Shown: positions 25,485-34,716 of the stretch, piece after piece
How the letters are laid out: the number at the start of each line of letters is the position of its first letter
How positions within the stretch are numbered: position 1 is the first letter of the stretch
NCBI GenBank assembly: GCA_027023405.1
Contig: JALVVN010000028.1
Location: forward strand, 1 to 49,279
Length of the DNA: 49,279 nt
Direction: 5' to 3'
From: Campylobacterales bacterium
Lineage (GTDB): Bacteria; Campylobacterota; Campylobacteria; Campylobacterales; QNZT01
Made by a program: the position numbers and the translations under genes
The notes under the pieces: model-generated
What the model saw: only the letters and a program-made list of their open reading frames with translations
Databases searched by the model: none
Told to the model about the DNA's origin: nothing

Positions 25485-26221
25485 AAATCGCATCGAGTAC
25501 CGCTTTTCTCGATCCATACCACTCATTTTTCTCTCGATCGTAATATTTGGTATCGGAGTTGATCGCAAAAGGGATGTGTCGTTTGTAGAGCTCTTGAGAG
25601 ACAAAGGAGCTAAAATGGATCTGCTCTGCGAGTGAGTAGCTTCCGCCTGCGGGTGCGCCGTCTGAGGCTCTTTTGTCGGAGTTGACTTTGTTGAAGTCGC
25701 TACTCATCCATGCGCCTACCCAAGTCGGGATATGGTATGCATTTGACCAAGCAAGCGCGTGATCAAAACGATCGGTGAGGAGCTTTTTCTCCTCATCCGT
25801 ACCGATGGTCCACTGTTTTTTGGGATTGTCTGTTTGAGATCCCGCTGCGTAGAAGTGCCACTCCGCCATGATATGGTCACTGGGTGTAGGGATCTCCAAG
25901 TTGTCGAGTTCATAAGGGTCGGAGATTTTATTGGGAGCGATGATGAGAATGCGCTGGGGATGAGCCCTGCATCGAGTGATTCGATGACGGTTTTGAGTAG
26001 TTCATCTTGAAGTGTCGGATCGGTGAGAATGTCATCTTTGATGCGTATTCTTACATGGCTAAAGCCCCGATCTTTGAATTTTTTGGGGACATTGATTCCT
26101 GCTTTTCTTGCTTTTCGCATCGCCCCTCGCCCTTCAGCGGTTTTGAGCCAATCGACATCAATCCCGACTTGAAGCATTTGTTGAAATTCAGTAGCGTGAG
26201 TAGATATTTTTGATATCTCAT
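25468..26221 (-). pseudogene. GH5-like glycoside hydrolase, internally deleted and frameshifted
   Basis: Three pieces in different frames add up to one degraded gene. An ATG at 26221 behind AAGGAAG opens a signal-peptide-like MRYQKYLLTLL; the frame then shifts into QQMLQVGIDVDWLKTAEGRG and on to VIESLDAGLIP. A second junction near 25960 shifts the frame again into RILIIAPNKISDPYEL, followed by MAEWHFYAAG, WVGAWM and FAINSDTKYYD to the stop. Intact relatives, as I recall them, have roughly 70-80 residues between the LIP and RILI segments, including the acid/base glutamate strand, so that block appears deleted. HxY (WHFY) remains. The family assignment is by motif memory; the frame breaks are seen directly. 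Confidence 0.7.
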
Positions 26222-26320
26222 TGTCTTCCTTCTGATGAAAGGATGAGTAGTATAGCATAATTTTAGCCCCCATACTGTACACTAAACGGTTAAAATTTTG
26301 ATAGATTACAGGAAAAGAGT

Positions 26321-27052
26321 ATGACGGTAGAGTTAGCGATTGTCGGTGCGGTTGTGGGAGCGATCTCCGGTTTTTTCGGAGTGGGGGGCGGTACGATTTT
26401 GGTGCCGATTCTGCTCTATTTGGGATTTGATATTAAGGAGGCGATCGGGATTTCGGTGATTCAGATGGTCTTCTCCTCGCTCTACGGATCCTTTCTCAAC
26501 TACAAAAAGGGCTCACTCAAAGTTGGGGACACGATCTTCTTTGGGATCGGCGGTGCGATTGGTGCAATGGGGAGCGGGTATATTGTCCATCATCTCTCCT
26601 CAACAACACTCTCACTCATCTTTTTGTCGGTGGTGATCTTCGCGATTTATCGCTTTTTTCAATCCAACGAAGAGGATGGGAGAGAGCCGATTGTTAATCG
26701 TCCGCTCTTTTTGGGGATCGGTATCTTGATCGGGCTCTTTGCGACGAGTATCGGGATCGGCGGTGCGCTGATCCTCACACCGATTATGGTTGGCTTTTTA
26801 CACCACAAGATCAAATCTGCCGTCTCTGCCGCACTCTTTTTTGTGGTCTTCTCTTCGATTTCGGGCTTGATTAGTTTGAGTCGTTACGGGCATATTGACT
26901 TTCAGAGCGGTATCACGGTAGGGATCGCTTCGTTGGTGGGTGTCTATCTCGGGGTGCATTTTGCGCATAAGACCGATCCGAAGCGACATAAGAAGATGAT
27001 CTTGGTGCTCTATTTTATCATTTTGGCACTGATGATCAATAAATTGATATAA
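26321..27052 (+). CDS. TSUP/TauE-SafE family permease
   Basis: The product is 243 residues with about eight membrane helices in two homologous halves. Each half opens with the family's glycine motif: SGFFGVGGGTILVPILLYLG near residue 17 and GLFATSIGIGGALILTPIM near residue 135. Members export or import sulfite, sulfoacetate, sulfonates or related anions; which one here is unknown, though sulfur metabolism would suit the likely lifestyle. It lies 20 bp upstream of uvrA on the same strand. AGGAAAAG precedes the ATG. Confidence 0.88.
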   Translation: MTVELAIVGAVVGAISGFFGVGGGTILVPILLYLGFDIKEAIGISVIQMVFSSLYGSFLNYKKGSLKVGDTIFFGIGGAIGAMGSGYIVHHLSSTTLSLIFLSVVIFAIYRFFQSNEEDGREPIVNRPLFLGIGILIGLFATSIGIGGALILTPIMVGFLHHKIKSAVSAALFFVVFSSISGLISLSRYGHIDFQSGITVGIASLVGVYLGVHFAHKTDPKRHKKMILVLYFIILALMINKLI

Positions 27053-27072
27053 CGATAGAGATTAGGAAAGCA

Positions 27073-29889
27073 ATGAACTTAGACAAGATAACCGTCAGAG
27101 GTGCGAGAGAGCATAACCTCAAGTCGATCGATTTGGAGATCCCGAAAAACGCTTTGGTGGTCATTACGGGGATCAGCGGGAGCGGTAAGAGTACCTTGGC
27201 GTTTGATACGCTCTATGCGGAGGGGCAGCGGCGTTATATCGAGTCGTTGTCAAGTTATGCGCGCCAATTTTTGGATCGTGTCGGCAAGCCCGATGTTGAT
27301 AAGATTGAGGGGCTGACACCCGCTATCGCCATCGATCAAAAGACGACCTCCAAAAACCCCCGATCTACGGTGGGAACGATCACGGAGATCTACGACTATC
27401 TACGACTACTCTATGCGCGGATCGGCAGACAGCATTGCCATCAGTGCGGTAAGCCGATTAGTCAAATGGGTGTGAGCGATATCATCGAACAGGTGCAAAA
27501 GCTACCGGAGGGGGCGAAGATCGTCTTGAGTGCGCCGTTGGTGCGGGAGAAGAAGGGGAGCTATACCGATCTGATCGAAAATCTGCGCCAAAAGGGTTTT
27601 GTGCGGGCGATGATCGACGGTGTGATGGTGCGCTTGGATGAGGATATCGAGCTGAGTAAGACCAAAAAACACTCCATCAGTGTTGTGGTTGATCGGGTGG
27701 TGGTGAAGCCTGAGAGTATGCAACGCATCGCCGAGGATGTCGAGAAGGCGCTCAAGGAGAGTTACGGTGAGTTAGAGGTGGAGGTGCTCAACTTCGAGGA
27801 GTTGGGATTGCCGAGTTCGCATATCCATTATAGTGAGCACTTTGCCTGTTTTGATTGTAAGATCTCTTTTGAGCCGCTGGAGCCTTTGAGCTTCTCCTTT
27901 AACTCCCCTAAGGGGGCGTGTTTGGTGTGTGACGGTTTGGGTATCCGCTATGCGATCGACATGAGCAAGGTGATCGATCCCCATTTGAGCATCGATGAGG
28001 GGGCGGTGAAAATCTTTTACGGATTTAACAAGGGCTACTATTCCAAATTTCTCAAAGGATTTTGCGAAGCCAACGGTATTGCGACGGATATCCCCTTTGA
28101 GGAGCTTGAGGAGCATCAAAAAAAGGCGATTTTGCACGGTGGTGTAGAGCCGGCGGATTTTACCTGGAAGCGTCATCGACTCAAACGGAAGTTTGAGGGG
28201 GTGGTCAAGATCGCCTACGACATGATCAAGGATGAGAAAGATCTTGCGGAGTATATGAGCGAAAAGGTGTGTGACAAGTGTGGCGGACACCGGCTCAAGA
28301 GCGAATCGTTGGCGGTGCGGGTCGCCGACAAGGGTATTGCTGAGATTATCGATATGCCGATCGAGGAGAGTTATACCTTTTTTGCAGAGGAGAAAAACTT
28401 TGACTATTTGAGTGCACAGCAGGCGCAGATCGCCGCACCCATTCTCAAAGAGATTCGTGAGCGACTCTTTTTTCTCTATGATGTGGGGTTAGGATATCTC
28501 TCACTTGGACGGGATGCGCGGACGATTTCGGGCGGTGAGGCACAGCGGATCCGTATCTCTTCACAGATCGGTAGCGGTTTAACGGGGGTGATGTATGTCT
28601 TGGATGAGCCGAGTATTGGGCTGCATGAGCGGGATACGCTTCGGCTGATCCGCACACTCAGAAACCTGCAACAGCGGGGAAACTCCGTCATCGTCGTCGA
28701 GCATGACAAAGAGACAATCTTGGCGGCGGATTATATTATTGATATCGGTCCCAATGCGGGGAAATTTGGTGGAGAAGTAGTCTTTGCCGGAACGCTTAAC
28801 GAGATGAAAAAGGCGAAAACACTGACAGCTGATTATCTCTATGGACGCAGGGATATTAGTTATTACAAAGGGAGAAAGCAAAAGGAGTGGATCGAGATCA
28901 AGCATGTCACACTCAACAACCTTAACGATCTCAGTGCCAAAATTCCGCTTCACAATTTAGTCTGCGTGACGGGTGTGAGTGGAAGTGGAAAGAGTTCACT
29001 CATCTTGCAGACACTGATGCCGGTAGCAAAAGCACTGCTCAATCGTGCAAAAAAGGCGAAGAAGGTCGATGGCGTCGAGATCAAGGGACTGGAGAAACTC
29101 GATAAGGTGATTTACCTCGATCAGAGCCCTATCGGACGAACGCCACGATCAAATCCGGCAACCTACACGGGAATGATGGATGAGATTCGTGCACTCTTTG
29201 CCAAGACTAAAGAGGCGAGTATTCGTGGGTATAGTGTGGGGCGCTTTAGCTTCAATGTCAAAGGGGGGCGCTGCGAAAAGTGTCAAGGAGACGGTGAGAT
29301 CAAGATCGAGATGCACTTTTTGCCCGACATCCAAGTCAAATGTGACGCCTGTGGCGGTAAACGCTACAATGCCCAAACACTCGAGATCCTCTATCGAGGC
29401 AAGTCGATCGCCGATGTTTTGGCGATGAGTGTAGAGGAGGCGCTGGAGTTTTTCAAATCGGTTCCCAAACTCTACCAAAAGCTCACAACGCTCAAGCAGG
29501 TGGGATTAGGCTATATCACTTTGGGGCAAAATGCGACGACGCTCAGTGGCGGTGAGGCGCAACGCATCAAACTCTCCAAAGAGCTAAGTAAGAGCGATAC
29601 GGGTAATACCCTCTATATCTTAGATGAGCCGACGACGGGGTTACACTTTGCCGATGTGGATCGTTTGGTTGGAGTTTTACAACATTTGGTCGATTTAGGA
29701 AATAGTGTCGTGGTGATTGAGCACAATATGGATGTGATCAAAAATGCCGACTATATTATCGATATGGGTCCCGAAGGGGGGATCAAAGGCGGTAAGATTG
29801 TTGCGACCGGTTCACCGCAAGCGTTGGCAAAGGGTGCAAAAAAGAGTGGAAGCTATACTGGTGAGTTTCTACAGGCTATCTATTCTTAG
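27073..29889 (+). CDS. uvrA: Excinuclease ABC subunit A
   Basis: At 938 residues this is normal for UvrA. Walker A motifs are GISGSGKSTLAF (about residue 34) and GVSGSGKSSLIL (about residue 636). ABC signatures are TISGGEAQRIRI and TLSGGEAQRIKL, and zinc-finger cysteine pairs occur in HCHQCGKPI/CDKCGGHR and CEKCQGDG...CDACGGKRY. It recognises bulky lesions in nucleotide excision repair. It follows the TSUP gene by 20 bp and may be transcribed with it. Confidence 0.97.
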   Translation: MNLDKITVRGAREHNLKSIDLEIPKNALVVITGISGSGKSTLAFDTLYAEGQRRYIESLSSYARQFLDRVGKPDVDKIEGLTPAIAIDQKTTSKNPRSTVGTITEIYDYLRLLYARIGRQHCHQCGKPISQMGVSDIIEQVQKLPEGAKIVLSAPLVREKKGSYTDLIENLRQKGFVRAMIDGVMVRLDEDIELSKTKKHSISVVVDRVVVKPESMQRIAEDVEKALKESYGELEVEVLNFEELGLPSSHIHYSEHFACFDCKISFEPLEPLSFSFNSPKGACLVCDGLGIRYAIDMSKVIDPHLSIDEGAVKIFYGFNKGYYSKFLKGFCEANGIATDIPFEELEEHQKKAILHGGVEPADFTWKRHRLKRKFEGVVKIAYDMIKDEKDLAEYMSEKVCDKCGGHRLKSESLAVRVADKGIAEIIDMPIEESYTFFAEEKNFDYLSAQQAQIAAPILKEIRERLFFLYDVGLGYLSLGRDARTISGGEAQRIRISSQIGSGLTGVMYVLDEPSIGLHERDTLRLIRTLRNLQQRGNSVIVVEHDKETILAADYIIDIGPNAGKFGGEVVFAGTLNEMKKAKTLTADYLYGRRDISYYKGRKQKEWIEIKHVTLNNLNDLSAKIPLHNLVCVTGVSGSGKSSLILQTLMPVAKALLNRAKKAKKVDGVEIKGLEKLDKVIYLDQSPIGRTPRSNPATYTGMMDEIRALFAKTKEASIRGYSVGRFSFNVKGGRCEKCQGDGEIKIEMHFLPDIQVKCDACGGKRYNAQTLEILYRGKSIADVLAMSVEEALEFFKSVPKLYQKLTTLKQVGLGYITLGQNATTLSGGEAQRIKLSKELSKSDTGNTLYILDEPTTGLHFADVDRLVGVLQHLVDLGNSVVVIEHNMDVIKNADYIIDMGPEGGIKGGKIVATGSPQALAKGAKKSGSYTGEFLQAIYS

Positions 29890-30007
29890 AAGCCTGATAG
29901 GAAGAGGTTTCCCCTTTCTTATTTGTTTGATGATACGCAATTACACAAGAAAAGTAAAAAATAACTTTTTTCAATAGAAAAGTGGCACAACGAGAAGAGA
30001 GTTGTGG

Positions 30008-30013
30008 TATGAT
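30008..30013 (+). promoter_or_regulatory. Putative -10 box (TATGAT) of the D-arabinose operon
   Basis: TATGAT lies 44 bp before the TTG start of the first glycosyltransferase, in the 168-bp spacer behind uvrA. A short CACAAC/GTTGTG inverted repeat (about 29986-30006) sits immediately upstream. No -35 consensus is visible. Confidence 0.4.
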
Positions 30014-30057
30014 GATGAAAGTTTCAGAAAAATTTATCGGATATTTGGAGAAGATAG

Positions 30058-31113
30058 TTGCAAAACAGAGTTGCTAAACGCAAAATTCTTTTTATTGTCA
30101 CACGCTCTGAAAACGGTGGTGCACAGCGTTGGGTCAAGGAGCAGATCGATATCGTAGGCGATCATTTCGAGACCCATATTGTGACGGATGAAGAGGGATG
30201 GCTGATTCAGCATGCGAAGATGGACGGCTATATGACCGATATGCGTATTCACCAACTCCACTCTTTCATGTTTTTGCTTCGCTTTGCCGACTATTTGAAA
30301 AAGCATCATATCGATTTGGTGGTAGCCGGTACGGCAAATGCTGGTGTGTATGGTCGTTTGGTACAACTTCTGTATCGTGTCAATGTACTCTATGTGAGTC
30401 ATGGATGGGCATCTATCTATAACGGTGGAAAGATGACATTTGTCTATACGACCGTTGAGAGAATGCTTTCAAAAGTGACCAAATCGGTGATGTGTGTCTC
30501 ACAATCCGATTATGACCGTGCAAAAAATGAGGTCAAGATTGAACCCCAAAAGCTTATATTTATGCGTAACAAATCACTACCGATGAAGCGTCGTCCAAAT
30601 ATCGGACAACTTACAGGAAGACCGAAGATCGTAAGTGTTGCGCGTTTTAAACATCCTAAGAGACAGGATCTCTTAATTGAGGCGGTGCGTGATATGGATG
30701 TCGATCTCTACCTTGTGGGAGATGGACCATCGCGAGAAGCAAATGAGCTAAAGGCGGGATCAAATGTATATTTTTTGGGTGAAATAGATGGGTTTGATGA
30801 GTTTTATAAGTATGATATCTTCGCTTTAATTTCAGATAGTGAGGGATTGCCGTTATCAGGCGTTGAGGCGATGGGAGTCGGATTGCCGTTGTTGTTGAGT
30901 GATGTGGGTGGGTGTCCGGAGCTCATTGAAGAGAATGGTTTAGTGGTAGAGAATAATGTTGAGGAGATACGAAAGGGACTGGAAGCTATTCTTGAAAATT
31001 ATGAAAAATTTGCCCATAACTCGATTAAGTTGTTTGATAGAGAGTACAATTTAAAAAGGCATAAAATGACCTATATCGACTACTATCAACGCTACATTCC
31101 ATTGGAGCGGTAG
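30058..31113 (+). CDS. GT4-family glycosyltransferase
   Basis: The product is 351 residues, start TTG with GGAGAAG upstream. The acceptor half opens with KILFIVTRSENGGAQRWV. The donor half shows VSVARFKHPKRQDLLIEAV (start near residue 195) and the E-x7-E motif in SDSEGLPLSGVEAMGVGLP near residue 260, so the enzyme looks active. GT4 enzymes use nucleotide or lipid-phosphate sugars with retention. It is 1 bp upstream of the UbiA gene's GTG, heading the operon; it may build the glycan that receives arabinose. The sugar specificity cannot be read from sequence. Confidence 0.88.
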   Translation: MQNRVAKRKILFIVTRSENGGAQRWVKEQIDIVGDHFETHIVTDEEGWLIQHAKMDGYMTDMRIHQLHSFMFLLRFADYLKKHHIDLVVAGTANAGVYGRLVQLLYRVNVLYVSHGWASIYNGGKMTFVYTTVERMLSKVTKSVMCVSQSDYDRAKNEVKIEPQKLIFMRNKSLPMKRRPNIGQLTGRPKIVSVARFKHPKRQDLLIEAVRDMDVDLYLVGDGPSREANELKAGSNVYFLGEIDGFDEFYKYDIFALISDSEGLPLSGVEAMGVGLPLLLSDVGGCPELIEENGLVVENNVEEIRKGLEAILENYEKFAHNSIKLFDREYNLKRHKMTYIDYYQRYIPLER

Positions 31114-31114
31114 G

Positions 31115-31984
31115 GTGGAAATTAAGGCGCTTCTTCAGTTGATGCGTCCGCATCAATATATCAAAAATCTTTTTATCTTTTTTCCACTCTTTTTTGCACT
31201 CAAGATAACTGATTTCGATGATCTGTGGCGCGCCTTTGTTGCCTTTGTTGCTTTTAGTCTGAGTGCCAGTGCGATCTATATTCTCAATGACTATTTTGAT
31301 ATCAAAGCGGATCAGATGCACCCTAAAAAGCGCTATCGCCCCTTGGCGAGTGGAGCGGTTAGTAAGCCACGCGCACTTCAGCTGATGGGGGTTTTGGCGG
31401 CAATCGGTATCATATTGATGGGGATGCTCTCATTACAAGCGCTACTCTTTTTACTTCTCTATATGGCGATGAACCTTGCCTACACGATCAAACTCAAACA
31501 TATTTCAATTATCGATATGGTTACTATTGCGATCGGGTTTGTATTACGACTCTTTGTCGGATCGGCGGTGACGGGAATTGTACTTTCGCAGTGGATTGTG
31601 ATTATGGTCTTTTTGTTGGCGCTCTTTTTGGCGCTTGCCAAACGGCGGGATGATGTGCTGATCTACCTCAAAGAGGGTACGAAAGCCAGAGCGGTGATAG
31701 AGAATTATAATTTGCAATTTTTGGATATTGCGATGTCGATTATGGCGTCGGTGGTGATCGTGACCTATATTTTGTATGTTACCTCATTCGAAGTGACAGC
31801 ACGATTTCATAGCCACTATCTCTATCTTACGGCACTTTTTGTTATTATAGGGGTTGTGCGTTATTTACAGATCGCCTTTGTTGATGAGCAGAGTGGTGCA
31901 CCGACCAAAGTGGTGCTCAAAGATCGTTTTATGCAGGCGATTATCGTCGGATGGATCGCCTCATTTGTGTGGATTTTGTACTGA
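31115..31984 (+). CDS. UbiA-type decaprenyl-phosphate phosphoribosyltransferase
   Basis: The product is 289 residues with about eight membrane helices, start GTG with GGAG upstream. The opening MRPHQYIKNLFIFFPLFFA, the aspartate motif ILNDYFDIKADQMHPKKRYRP and the second motif YTIKLKHISIIDM are those of the 5-phosphoribosyl-diphosphate:decaprenyl-phosphate transferases (mycobacterial Rv3806c type), not of quinone prenyltransferases. It would make polyprenyl-phosphoryl-5-phosphoribose. It is followed by gtrA, dprE1 and dprE2 with overlapping stops and starts. Confidence 0.88.
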   Translation: MEIKALLQLMRPHQYIKNLFIFFPLFFALKITDFDDLWRAFVAFVAFSLSASAIYILNDYFDIKADQMHPKKRYRPLASGAVSKPRALQLMGVLAAIGIILMGMLSLQALLFLLLYMAMNLAYTIKLKHISIIDMVTIAIGFVLRLFVGSAVTGIVLSQWIVIMVFLLALFLALAKRRDDVLIYLKEGTKARAVIENYNLQFLDIAMSIMASVVIVTYILYVTSFEVTARFHSHYLYLTALFVIIGVVRYLQIAFVDEQSGAPTKVVLKDRFMQAIIVGWIASFVWILY

Positions 31985-32379
31985 TGGTTATTCGTTATAT
32001 TCTCTTTGCACTCATTTCGACGGTGGCAAATTTGGGGTTTCAATTTTTGAGCTTTCAACTCTATGGCGGCTTTATGGCGATCTATGTCGCGATGGCGGTT
32101 GGAACGCTTGCCGGACTTGTGGTGAAGTATATTCTCGACAAGCGCTACATCTTTTACCATGAGACCCAAAGCAAAAAAGAGGATGCGCAGAAGTTTATGC
32201 TCTACTCTCTGATGGGAGTTTTTACGACTTTTATCTTTTGGGGTGTAGAGATCGGGTTTGACAAAGTGTTCGGCGGTGCGACGGCAAAGTATGTCGGCGG
32301 TTTTATCGGTTTGGCGATCGGGTATAGTATCAAATATTTTTTAGACAAGCGATTTGTCTTTGTGACCAAGGAGGCGTGA
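31984..32379 (+). CDS. GtrA-family membrane protein
   Basis: The product is 131 residues with four membrane helices, start ATG at 31984 overlapping the UbiA stop (TGATG). Typical GtrA features include FALISTVANLGFQFLSF and paired KYILDKRYIFY / KYFLDKRFVF ends in each half. GtrA proteins are thought to help move lipid-linked sugars across the membrane. In mycobacteria a GtrA protein (Rv3789) lies next to dprE1, and this gene occupies the equivalent place. Charged loops at the half ends are conserved. Confidence 0.85.
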   Translation: MVIRYILFALISTVANLGFQFLSFQLYGGFMAIYVAMAVGTLAGLVVKYILDKRYIFYHETQSKKEDAQKFMLYSLMGVFTTFIFWGVEIGFDKVFGGATAKYVGGFIGLAIGYSIKYFLDKRFVFVTKEA

Positions 32380-33677
32380 TGGCATATGAGAGTTGGGGGA
32401 TGTACCCCAAGATCCAATCAAAAGTAATAGCGTGTAGCACTTTCACACAGATAAAAGATCAGATAAACGCGTCATCAAGCCTGATTCCTTACGGCAATGG
32501 ACGAAGCTACGGTGATAGTGCTTTGAGTGAAAACCTATTGCCGATGCGTCGCTTTGATCGCTTTTTGAATTTTGATGAGAAGAGAGCTCTTTTGGAAGTT
32601 GAGTCGGGAGTGTTGTTGAGTGAAATTCTTGAGAGTTTTGTCCCTAGAGGCTACTTTCTCAAGGTGACACCGGGTACAAAGCTCATCACTGTCGGCGGTG
32701 CGATCGCCAGTGACATTCACGGGAAAAATCACCATGTTGAGGGGTGCTTTAGCGAGTGTGTCGAGTCCTTTGAGTTGATGCTTCCCAACGGTGAGATTGT
32801 GACCTGCTCCAAAACGCAAAATCGTGAACTCTTTTTAGCCACTTGCGGTGGTATGGGGCTGACGGGTGTGATCCTCAAAGCGTCGATCTACCTCAAAGAG
32901 ATCAACTCCCAATATATCGATCAGATTACCATCAAAAGTCGCAATCTCAAAGAGAGTTTTGAAGCCTTTGAGAAGTATAGCGACTACCCCTATTCGGTAG
33001 CATGGATCGACTGCTTGGCAAAGGGTGAGGATTTGGGACGATCGCTCTTGATGATGGGGGATTTTAGCCAAGACGGTGATCTCGATTATGTCGCCAAGCG
33101 TGGTCCGACGATTCCGTTTAATTTTCCCTCGTTTGCGCTCAATAACTGGAGTGTACGAGCCTTTAACTTTCTCTACTACAATCGTGTCAAAGAGAAAATC
33201 TCTAAACAAAAGGTAGGGATCGATAGCTTTTTCTATCCGCTAGATGCCATTTCGCACTGGAATCGAATTTACGGCAAAAACGGTTTTACACAGTATCAAT
33301 TTATCCTCCCAAAAGAGAGTAGTTATGAGGGGTTGCAAGAGATTTTGGGATTGATCGCTGAATCAGGTAAGGGGAGCTTTTTAGCCGTGCTCAAACTCTA
33401 CGGCAAAGCGAATGAAAACTACCTCTCATTTCCGATAGAGGGCTATTCACTAGCGCTTGATTTTAAGATCGAGCCTGATCTCTTTGCGCTATTAGATCGT
33501 TTGGATGAAGTGGTTGATCGACTGGGTGGGCGGATCTACTTGACCAAAGATGTGCGAGTGAGCAAAGAGGTGTTTGAGCGGGGATATCCGCAGATCGAGA
33601 AGTTTAGAAAATTGCGCAAAGAGCAGGGGATGCAAGAGAAGTTTCAATCCCTACAATCAAGGAGGCTTGGGTTATGA
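32379..33677 (+). CDS. dprE1: DprE1-type FAD-dependent decaprenylphosphoryl-ribose 2-oxidase
   Basis: The product is 432 residues from the ATG at 32379, which has AGGAGG upstream and overlaps the gtrA stop. The FAD domain shows PYGNGRSYGDSAL near residue 38, VTPGTKLITVGGAIASDIHGKNHH near residue 98 (the His cofactor contact and GKNHH motif of DprE1) and GMGLTGVIL. The C-terminal half ends in GGRIYLTKDVRVSKEVF and SRRLGL, as in mycobacterial DprE1. It oxidises the 2-OH of polyprenyl-phosphoribose. At the residue equivalent to the benzothiazinone-target Cys387, in the segment GYSLALDF, an alanine (A359) is present. Confidence 0.9.
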   Translation: MAYESWGMYPKIQSKVIACSTFTQIKDQINASSSLIPYGNGRSYGDSALSENLLPMRRFDRFLNFDEKRALLEVESGVLLSEILESFVPRGYFLKVTPGTKLITVGGAIASDIHGKNHHVEGCFSECVESFELMLPNGEIVTCSKTQNRELFLATCGGMGLTGVILKASIYLKEINSQYIDQITIKSRNLKESFEAFEKYSDYPYSVAWIDCLAKGEDLGRSLLMMGDFSQDGDLDYVAKRGPTIPFNFPSFALNNWSVRAFNFLYYNRVKEKISKQKVGIDSFFYPLDAISHWNRIYGKNGFTQYQFILPKESSYEGLQEILGLIAESGKGSFLAVLKLYGKANENYLSFPIEGYSLALDFKIEPDLFALLDRLDEVVDRLGGRIYLTKDVRVSKEVFERGYPQIEKFRKLRKEQGMQEKFQSLQSRRLGL

Positions 33678-34408
33678 GTGAAGTGTTGATTATCGGTGCG
33701 ACAAGTGATGTAGGGCGAGCGCTTGCAAGGCGTTATGCCAAAGCAGGATATGATGTCGTATTGACGGCTAGAGATGAAACAAAACTAAAAGCCGAAGCAG
33801 AGGATTTGTCACTGCGTTTTGGATCAATTCGCGTGACGAGCTATCCGCTTGATGTGCGTGCATTTGAGACACACCAAGACTTTGTAGAGAGCTTAGATCG
33901 GATGCCTGATGGTGTGATCGCGGTTGCGGGTTATTTGGGAGATCAGCAAAAGGCGCAACGAGAGTTTGAAGAGACAAAAGCGATCATCGAGACCAATTAT
34001 ACGGGCATTGTCTCACTTTTGGAAAAGTTTGCCGATCGTTTTGCGAAGCGACGATCGGGCTTTATCGTCGGGATTAGCTCCGTCGCCGGCGAGAGAGGGC
34101 GAAAATCAAACTACATCTACGGATCGGCAAAGGCAGGTTTTACGACCTATCTGTCGGGACTACGAAATCGACTCCACGATCTCAACATCCAAGTCCTAAG
34201 TGTGATCCCCGGTTTTATCGCGACAAAGATGACGGCAGGCATGGATCTCCCACCCCAACTCACCGCCCAACCAGAAGAGGTTGCCGAAGCGATTTTCCGC
34301 GCCCAACAAAAGGGAAGAGATATCCTCTACACCAAGTCGATCTGGAGAGTGATTATGGCGGTTATCCGAGCGATACCGGAGTGGCAGTTTAAGAAGATGA
34401 GTATTTAA
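33674..34408 (+). CDS. dprE2: DprE2-type SDR reductase
   Basis: The 244-residue short-chain dehydrogenase has IIGATSDVGRALARRY as glycine motif, then NYTGIVSLL and SSVAGERGRKSNYIYGSAKAG with the catalytic Ser-Tyr-Lys. It overlaps the dprE1 stop (ATGA), the same arrangement as Rv3790-Rv3791. It should reduce the 2-keto intermediate to the arabinose epimer, completing polyprenyl-phosphoryl-D-arabinofuranose. The C-terminal membrane-associating tail (RVIMAVIRAIPEWQFKK) resembles DprE2. It is the last gene before the MazEF insertion. Confidence 0.88.
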   Translation: MSEVLIIGATSDVGRALARRYAKAGYDVVLTARDETKLKAEAEDLSLRFGSIRVTSYPLDVRAFETHQDFVESLDRMPDGVIAVAGYLGDQQKAQREFEETKAIIETNYTGIVSLLEKFADRFAKRRSGFIVGISSVAGERGRKSNYIYGSAKAGFTTYLSGLRNRLHDLNIQVLSVIPGFIATKMTAGMDLPPQLTAQPEEVAEAIFRAQQKGRDILYTKSIWRVIMAVIRAIPEWQFKKMSI

Positions 34409-34422
34409 GGTGCCTTTTAGAT

Positions 34423-34463
34423 TTGACTAATGTGCAAAAATAGTGTATCATTATGTAGATACA
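34423..34463 (+). promoter_or_regulatory. MazEF promoter with overlapping operator
   Basis: TTGACT (34423-34428) and TATCAT (34446-34451) are spaced by exactly 17 bp, unlike most promoters here. The -10 is embedded in an inverted repeat: TGTATC (34444-34449) and GATACA (34458-34463). A repressor bound there would block RNA polymerase, fitting autorepression by the MazE-MazF complex. Confidence 0.6.
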
Positions 34464-34479
34464 TTTTAAAGGATTGCAG

Positions 34480-34716
34480 ATGACAATAGTGGTTAAAAAG
34501 TGGGGTAACTCTTTGGCGTTTAGAATACCCAAAGAGATTGCAAATGCTTTGTCTGTTGATAATAACTCACTTTTAGATTTGGAATTGACGAAAGATGGGA
34601 TACTTTTAAAGCCTAAAAAAGCGTCAAGACTCCAAGAGCTTGTTGCTCAAATAGATGAGACCAATATCCACAAAGAAGTTGATACAGGTAAAAAAGTGGG
34701 TCATGAAGAGTGGTAG
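34480..34716 (+). CDS. mazE: MazE-like antitoxin (AbrB/SpoVT fold)
   Basis: The 78-residue protein starts at ATG 34480, with AAAGGA at good spacing. TIVVKKWGNSLAFRIPKEIANAL is the swapped-hairpin DNA-binding domain typical of MazE, and the acidic tail LVAQIDETNIHKEV would wrap the toxin. It overlaps mazF by 14 bp. It has no relation to its arabinose neighbours. Confidence 0.9.
   Translation: MTIVVKKWGNSLAFRIPKEIANALSVDNNSLLDLELTKDGILLKPKKASRLQELVAQIDETNIHKEVDTGKKVGHEEW

Noticed and set aside
26222-26282. Upstream start (26282) for the GH5-like frame
   Set aside because: The added residues are not a signal peptide, and the ATG at 26221 has AAGGAAG and encodes one in the other frame.
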